NCBI RefSeq assembly: GCF_041817755.1
Contig: NZ_JBGYBX010000013.1
Coordinates: 1-8,697, forward strand
Source of the DNA: Glaesserella sp041817755
Lineage (GTDB): Bacteria > Pseudomonadota > Gammaproteobacteria > Enterobacterales > Pasteurellaceae
Reading direction: 5' to 3'
Length of the DNA stretch: 8,697 nucleotides
Each line of letters begins with the position of its first letter. Position 1 is the first letter of the stretch. A model generated the notes under the pieces. The model searched no databases and was not told where the DNA came from. It saw nothing but the letters and a program-made list of their open reading frames with translations. Below, piece by piece: positions 4,956-8,697 of this stretch. Made by a program: the position numbers and the translations under genes.

Positions 4956-6380
4956 TCAGAGTGATTGAATTTTCTTAATCACGTTGGTGGTTGAACATCC
5001 GTTTTCAAAATTGAGCACGCGTACCTCGCCGCCGTTTGCCCAAACTTCCTTGCTGCCGGCAATGTCTTCCGGTTTGTAGTCGCCGCCTTTAACTAAGAGA
5101 TCGGGTAAGATCTCGCTGATCAAACGTTGCGGCGTATCTTCGTCAAAAGGGACAACCCAGTCAACGGATGCCAAGCCGGCAAGAACCGCCATGCGGGCAT
5201 CGAGATCGTTAATCGGGCGGGATTCGCCTTTTAAACGTTTGACGGAGTGGTCGGTATTGACGGCGACAATTAGGCGATCACCGAGTTTACGGGCGTTATC
5301 CAAATAAGAAACATGCCCCGGATGAAGAATGTCGAAACAACCGTTAGTCATGACGATTTTCTCACCGCGTTGTTTGGCTTGGCGGACAATCGCTTTGAGG
5401 GTATCTTCGTTCATTACGCCGAACCCGGTTTCGGTTCGCTGGTGAATCGCTTGTTCCAATTCACTCGGTGTCACGGTTGAGGTCCCCAATTTTCCGACAA
5501 CGATACCCGCCGCAGCATTGGCTAAATAACAGGCTTCCTCCAACGGTCGGCCGTCGGCTATCGCCGTTGCCAATACGCTGATTACCGTATCGCCCGCGCC
5601 GGTCACATCGTAGACTTCTTTAGCTTGGGTCGGTAAATGGAAGGCCGGTTGATTTGGGCGGAGTAGGGTCATCCCTTTTTCCGAGCGGGTAACGAGCAGC
5701 GCGGATAAATCATAATCGGCAATCATTTTGAGCCCTTTCGTTACGATATCGTCGTCGTGATGACAAACACCGGCAACCGCTTCGAACTCAGACATATTTG
5801 GAGTGAGTAATGTTGCGCCGCGATAACGTTCGAAATCGGTTCCTTTCGGATCAATTAAAACGGGTACCTTGGCGTTACGGGCGATTTGAATCATGTGTTG
5901 TACGCCGTTTAATGTTCCTTTACCGTAGTCGGATAAGATCAGTGCACCGTAAGAGGCAATTTCCGCTTCCAGTTTGGCTAACAGCGGTTGGTAATCGACG
6001 TTATGAAAACCTTCTTCAAAATCTAACCGCAATAGCTGCTGATGACGTGACAAAATGCGTAACTTGGTAATGGTCGGATGGGTATCGACGGCGACACAAT
6101 GATTTCTAATCCGGTGCGAATTGAGCAATTTATCCAATGCCGAACCGGCATCGTCTTGACCAATCAAGCCGTGCAGGGTGACCGGTACATTTAAACTTGC
6201 AATATTCATTGCAACGTTTGCGGCACCGCCGGCCCGCTCTTCATTTTCCTGAACTTTTACAACCGGTACCGGTGCTTCGGGAGAAATACGGTTCGTCGAG
6301 CCGAACCAGTAACGATCAAGCATCACATCACCCAAAACAAGGACGTTTGCACGATTAAATTGAGGAGAGTATTGCATCAT
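4956..6380 (-). CDS. hldE: bifunctional D-glycero-beta-D-manno-heptose-7-phosphate kinase / heptose-1-phosphate adenylyltransferase
   Basis: HldE performs two steps towards ADP-heptose for the LPS inner core: phosphorylation of heptose-7-P at C1, then adenylyl transfer after GmhB removes the 7-phosphate. Numbered from the start chosen here (474 aa), the N-terminal ribokinase-type domain (about 1-320) shows GGAANVA (51-57), NMSE with N195 and E198, and DVTGAGDT with catalytic D264. The C-terminal cytidylyltransferase-like domain has TNGCFD (345-350), HPGH (353-356) and KGGDY (431-435). Three ATGs in a row occur at 6383, 6380 and 6377. The middle one is chosen because it gives the same N-terminal spacing and catalytic numbering as E. 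coli HldE, but 6383 is close to equally good (spacing 6 versus 9 nt from AGAGG). The gene follows der by about a dozen bases and precedes surA. Confidence 0.97.
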   Translation of the reverse strand: MMQYSPQFNRANVLVLGDVMLDRYWFGSTNRISPEAPVPVVKVQENEERAGGAANVAMNIASLNVPVTLHGLIGQDDAGSALDKLLNSHRIRNHCVAVDTHPTITKLRILSRHQQLLRLDFEEGFHNVDYQPLLAKLEAEIASYGALILSDYGKGTLNGVQHMIQIARNAKVPVLIDPKGTDFERYRGATLLTPNMSEFEAVAGVCHHDDDIVTKGLKMIADYDLSALLVTRSEKGMTLLRPNQPAFHLPTQAKEVYDVTGAGDTVISVLATAIADGRPLEEACYLANAAAGIVVGKLGTSTVTPSELEQAIHQRTETGFGVMNEDTLKAIVRQAKQRGEKIVMTNGCFDILHPGHVSYLDNARKLGDRLIVAVNTDHSVKRLKGESRPINDLDARMAVLAGLASVDWVVPFDEDTPQRLISEILPDLLVKGGDYKPEDIAGSKEVWANGGEVRVLNFENGCSTTNVIKKIQSL

Positions 6381-6389
6381 CATAATGAG

Positions 6390-6394
6390 CCTCT
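6390..6394 (-). promoter_or_regulatory. hldE ribosome-binding site overlapping the der stop codon
   Basis: AGAGG of hldE (6394-6390) shares bases with the der TAG stop (6395-6393). Ribosomes finishing der would end on the hldE initiation region, so translational coupling is likely. It serves the ATG cluster at 6377-6383. Confidence 0.7.
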
Positions 6395-7907
6395 ATTTTT
6401 TGTTTTTCTTAATAAATTTCATTAAACGTTTACGTTTACGCAATTGACTTGGCGTCAGTTTATTCCGTCTGCCGGCAAACGGGTTATTGCCTTCTTGAAA
6501 TAACATGCGAATCGGCGAACCGATAATTCTTAAACTCTTACGGTAATAATTGGATAAATAGCGTTTGTAAGAATCCGGTAATTTATCAATCTGATTGCCG
6601 TGAATGACGATAATCGGCGGATTATAACCACCCGGATGGGCATATTTTAATTTTACACGGCGACCGTTGACTAACGGCGGCTGATGTTCATCCGTCGCCA
6701 TTTGTAAAATACGGGTGAGCATGGAAGTCGTGCATTTTTTGGTCGCACATTGATAAGCTTCTTGAATCGAGCCGAATAAATTACCGACGCCGCTACCGTG
6801 CAGTGCCGAAATAAAATGAACGCGGGCAAAATCAATAAAATCCAAACGGCGATCCAATTCGGATTTAATGTGATCTTTGATGTCTTGAGATAATCCGTCC
6901 CATTTATTCACGACAATCACTAACGATTTTCCGGCATTTAAAATAAAACCGAGCAGGGAAAGATCTTGATCGGAAACGCCGTCACGGGCGTCGATGGTGA
7001 GCAGAACGACATTGGCATCTTGAATGGCTTGTAAGGTTTTGATAACCGAAAACTTCTCAACGGCTAAATGCACTTTTCCGCGTTTACGCACCCCTGCCGT
7101 ATCGATAATGGTATAGGCTTGTCCGTCGCGTTCCATCGGAATATAAATGGAGTCTCGCGTCGTCCCCGGCATATCGAAAACGACGACGCGTTCTTCACCT
7201 AAAATGCGGTTGGTCAGTGTCGATTTACCGACATTCGGACGACCGACAATTGCGATTTTGATATTTTTATCGTCAACCGTTTCATTCTCCTCGTCCAAGG
7301 CATCGTCGAGCAGGGCGGTGTCTTCTTCATTATCGAAGTCAAAGTCGCTGTCCCATTCGTCTTGTTCGTCATTTGCAAAATATTCGTCGGATCCGACCGC
7401 TTGTTCTTCAAGTTGTTCGGCTAACGGCGCTAAAACTTGTTCCATCAACTGGGTTACACCGCGACCTTGTGCCGCTGCGATCGGTTGTACGTCGCCCCAG
7501 CCCAATTGATAGAATTCGGCGATATGCGAATCGGCATCGATACCGTCGGTTTTATTCGCCACGACGACCGTGGTTTTATCCCGTTGGCGTAAATAGTGTG
7601 CAATGCCGATATCCGCCGGCAGCAAACCGGCACGGGCATCGACTAAAAATAACACCACATCGGCCTCTTCTATCGCCACAAGCGATTGTTCCGCCATTTT
7701 TTCTTCTACGCCTTCTTCCGTACCGTCGATACCGCCGGTATCAATCACGATAAAATCACGACCGGCAATATTGGCTTGACCGTACTTACGATCGCGGGTT
7801 AAACCGGGAAAGTCGGCAACAAGGGCGTCACGGGTACGGGTTAATCGGTTAAACAACGTAGATTTTCCTACGTTAGGTCTGCCCACCAGGGCAACAACAG
7901 GAGTCAT
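6393..7907 (-). CDS. der: ribosome biogenesis GTPase Der (EngA)
   Basis: Der is an essential GTPase with two tandem G domains that acts in 50S subunit assembly. It is 504 aa from MTPVVALVGRPN. G domain 1 has GRPNVGKST (9-17), DTGG (56-59) and NKTD (118-121). G domain 2 has GRPNVGKST (222-230), DTAG (269-272), NKWD (334-337) and SAL (367-369). The C-terminal KH-like domain follows from about 395, ending in a lysine/arginine-rich tail. An acidic linker (about 174-213) joins the G domains. A longer frame to 7958 would add 17 residues, but TGAGGT sits only before 7907 and the -10 box at 7960-7965 puts the transcript start near 7953. The gene heads a probable der-hldE-surA transcript. Part of the linker is encoded by an uptake sequence (7372-7404). 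Confidence 0.97.
   Translation of the reverse strand: MTPVVALVGRPNVGKSTLFNRLTRTRDALVADFPGLTRDRKYGQANIAGRDFIVIDTGGIDGTEEGVEEKMAEQSLVAIEEADVVLFLVDARAGLLPADIGIAHYLRQRDKTTVVVANKTDGIDADSHIAEFYQLGWGDVQPIAAAQGRGVTQLMEQVLAPLAEQLEEQAVGSDEYFANDEQDEWDSDFDFDNEEDTALLDDALDEENETVDDKNIKIAIVGRPNVGKSTLTNRILGEERVVVFDMPGTTRDSIYIPMERDGQAYTIIDTAGVRKRGKVHLAVEKFSVIKTLQAIQDANVVLLTIDARDGVSDQDLSLLGFILNAGKSLVIVVNKWDGLSQDIKDHIKSELDRRLDFIDFARVHFISALHGSGVGNLFGSIQEAYQCATKKCTTSMLTRILQMATDEHQPPLVNGRRVKLKYAHPGGYNPPIIVIHGNQIDKLPDSYKRYLSNYYRKSLRIIGSPIRMLFQEGNNPFAGRRNKLTPSQLRKRKRLMKFIKKNKK
7372..7404 (-). repeat. DNA uptake sequence embedded in the der coding region
   Basis: On the minus strand ACAAGCGGTC starts at 7404 and TTGCAAA begins 26 nt later at 7378, the full extended Apl-type signal. 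It encodes EQAVGSDEYFAND at the start of the acidic linker between the two G domains, where sequence is free to vary. Its first 18 bases are identical to those of the copy at 2910-2927. Confidence 0.88.
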
Positions 7908-7911
7908 ATAA

Positions 7912-7917
7912 ACCTCA
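7912..7917 (-). promoter_or_regulatory. ribosome-binding site deciding the der start
   Basis: TGAGGT lies 4 nt before the ATG at 7907 on the minus strand. The upstream ATG at 7958 coincides with the -10/start region and would be at the very 5' end of the transcript or absent from it. Confidence 0.8.
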
Positions 7918-7959
7918 ATGAATCGGCTATGCGTTGCAATAGCTATACAAAATAACACT

Positions 7960-7965
7960 ATTATA
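7960..7965 (-). promoter_or_regulatory. -10 element of the der-hldE(-surA) promoter
   Basis: A perfect TATAAT on the minus strand lies between the hemA terminator and der. At 17-bp spacing the -35 position reads ATCCGA, a weak match. Transcription would start near 7953, leaving a leader of about 46 nt before der. Confidence 0.5.
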
Positions 7966-7993
7966 GCCTAAATTGACGTAAATCGGATAATGT

Positions 7994-8027
7994 AAAAAAA
8001 CAAAACTCACCGACAAGCGGTGAGTTT
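7994..8027 (-). terminator. intrinsic terminator of hemA, built partly from an uptake sequence
   Basis: A perfect 10-bp stem (8018-8027 with 8003-8012) encloses a 5-nt loop and is followed on the minus strand by TGTTTTTTT. The ACAAGCGGT core of an uptake sequence provides the loop and part of one arm. It separates hemA from der. Confidence 0.93.
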
Positions 8028-8045
8028 GAGGGAAAATATTGCAAA
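8013..8045 (+). repeat. DNA uptake sequence in the hemA terminator
   Basis: ACAAGCGGT (8013-8021) is followed by TTGCAAA at 8039, again 26 nt from the core start. It is a single copy, so only its core, matched by CACCG (8008-8012) on the other arm, contributes to the hairpin. Confidence 0.87.
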
Positions 8046-8062
8046 TCGGTTATGTTCGATGG

Positions 8063-8697
8063 TCAATGTTCGTCCAGTTTTAGTGCTTGGGAAAAACTCT
8101 GTAGCCCTTTGACATTGCCGTGTTTCGCCATGGATTGTAGGGCTTGGGTCGGGGCGTGCAGGAGTTGATTGGTCAATTTATAACTCAGTTCGTGCAGAAC
8201 TTTTTCGCTGTCTTGACCTTGGCGAACGGCGGCTAACGCTTTTTCCAATAAATCCAACCGAATCTCTTCGGCATTTTGACGATAATGTTTGATTAAGTTG
8301 CTCGATTGTTGCTGTTTAAGCCAAGCAAAAAAATCTTTTGCCTCTTCATCAACAATCTCTTTAGCCTGTTCGGCGGCTTGTTGGCGCTGCGCAAGATTTT
8401 GCTGAATGATGTGTTGCAAATCATCGATACTGTAAGCGTACACGCCGTCCAATTCGGCGGCTTTTTCGTCAATGTCACGCGGGACGGCAATATCAATCAA
8501 TAACATCGGATCAAAGCGGCGTTGCTTTTGCGCGGTTTCAACCATTGCTTTGCTAATCAAGATCTCCGGGCTGCCGGTCGAGCTGATCACGACATCTGCC
8601 TGATTTAACCCGACTTGTAAGGCGCTGAGCGAGAGGATTTGCATTGGCGCATTCAATCGTTCCGCCAACATTTCCGCCCGAATATGAGTACGGTTGG
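8063..8697 (-). CDS. hemA: glutamyl-tRNA reductase, C-terminal half (runs off the right edge)
   Basis: HemA reduces glutamyl-tRNA(Glu) to glutamate-1-semialdehyde with NADPH, the first committed step of C5-pathway tetrapyrrole synthesis. The last 210 residues are present; the frame continues through 8697, so the ATG at 8671 is internal. The fragment starts at NRT, the end of a Rossmann strand in the NADPH domain. It contains ADVVISSTGSPEILI, then MLLIDIAVPRDI, then YSIDDLQHIIQQNLAQR, which leads into the long spinal helix. The dimerisation domain holds ELSYKLTNQLLHAPTQAL. All match E. coli HemA in order. The catalytic cysteine and glutamate-binding domain lie outside the window. A terminator with a T7 tail follows, so it is not cotranscribed with der. 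Confidence 0.96.
   Translation of the reverse strand, partial: NRTHIRAEMLAERLNAPMQILSLSALQVGLNQADVVISSTGSPEILISKAMVETAQKQRRFDPMLLIDIAVPRDIDEKAAELDGVYAYSIDDLQHIIQQNLAQRQQAAEQAKEIVDEEAKDFFAWLKQQQSSNLIKHYRQNAEEIRLDLLEKALAAVRQGQDSEKVLHELSYKLTNQLLHAPTQALQSMAKHGNVKGLQSFSQALKLDEH

Noticed and set aside
7147..7753. Long plus-strand frames antisense to der, rich in Ser and Arg
   Set aside because: They mirror the acidic linker and G-domain codons of der on the other strand and have no ribosome-binding site or recognisable domain.
7908..7958. 17-residue N-terminal extension of Der
   Set aside because: It precedes the family-typical start and its ATG lies at or upstream of the predicted transcript start; the proper Shine-Dalgarno precedes 7907.

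Overview
The window looks like ordinary chromosome of a Pasteurellaceae bacterium from the Actinobacillus pleuropneumoniae-type uptake-signal clade (Actinobacillus, Mannheimia, Glaesserella and relatives). The main evidence is five DNA-uptake signal sequences with the Apl-type core ACAAGCGGT. Each carries TTGCAAA exactly 26 nt after the first base of its core. The protein sequences fit: single-parvulin SurA of 313 aa, a 504-aa Der and a 288-aa KsgA. I cannot name the species.

Layout. At the left edge (1-204, +) is the end of a gene whose start lies outside the window. It looks like a truncated or decayed surface-polysaccharide glycosyltransferase-type gene. A bidirectional terminator (294-321) separates it from rpmE (bL31, minus strand, 337-549). 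The 300 bp at 550-849 is a divergent control region. On the rpmE side it holds two candidate promoters, a terminator-like hairpin and a hairpin that buries the rpmE ribosome-binding site. On the other side is the tktA promoter, with a textbook CRP site centred at about -61.5 and a PurR/LacI-family-like operator upstream. tktA (transketolase, +, 850-2856) ends at a strong terminator. Next comes a 58-bp palindrome made of two inverted uptake sequences, lying between the convergent tktA and ksgA.

From 2980 to the right edge every gene is on the minus strand. In transcription order they are hemA (partial, glutamyl-tRNA reductase), a terminator, a promoter, der (ribosome-assembly GTPase), hldE (LPS heptose precursor synthesis), surA (outer-membrane protein chaperone), a terminator and ksgA (16S rRNA dimethyltransferase). 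der, hldE and surA have short gaps with no visible terminator and may be one transcript. That would join ribosome maturation with outer-membrane biogenesis. surA beside ksgA echoes the enterobacterial surA-pdxA-ksgA order, with pdxA missing here.

There is no sign of a phage, insertion sequence, CRISPR array or defence system, and I found no undescribed multi-gene system. The most rewarding parts are regulatory and architectural: the rpmE/tktA control region, and the uptake sequences, which form terminators, contribute codons to der and falsely extend the ksgA reading frame.
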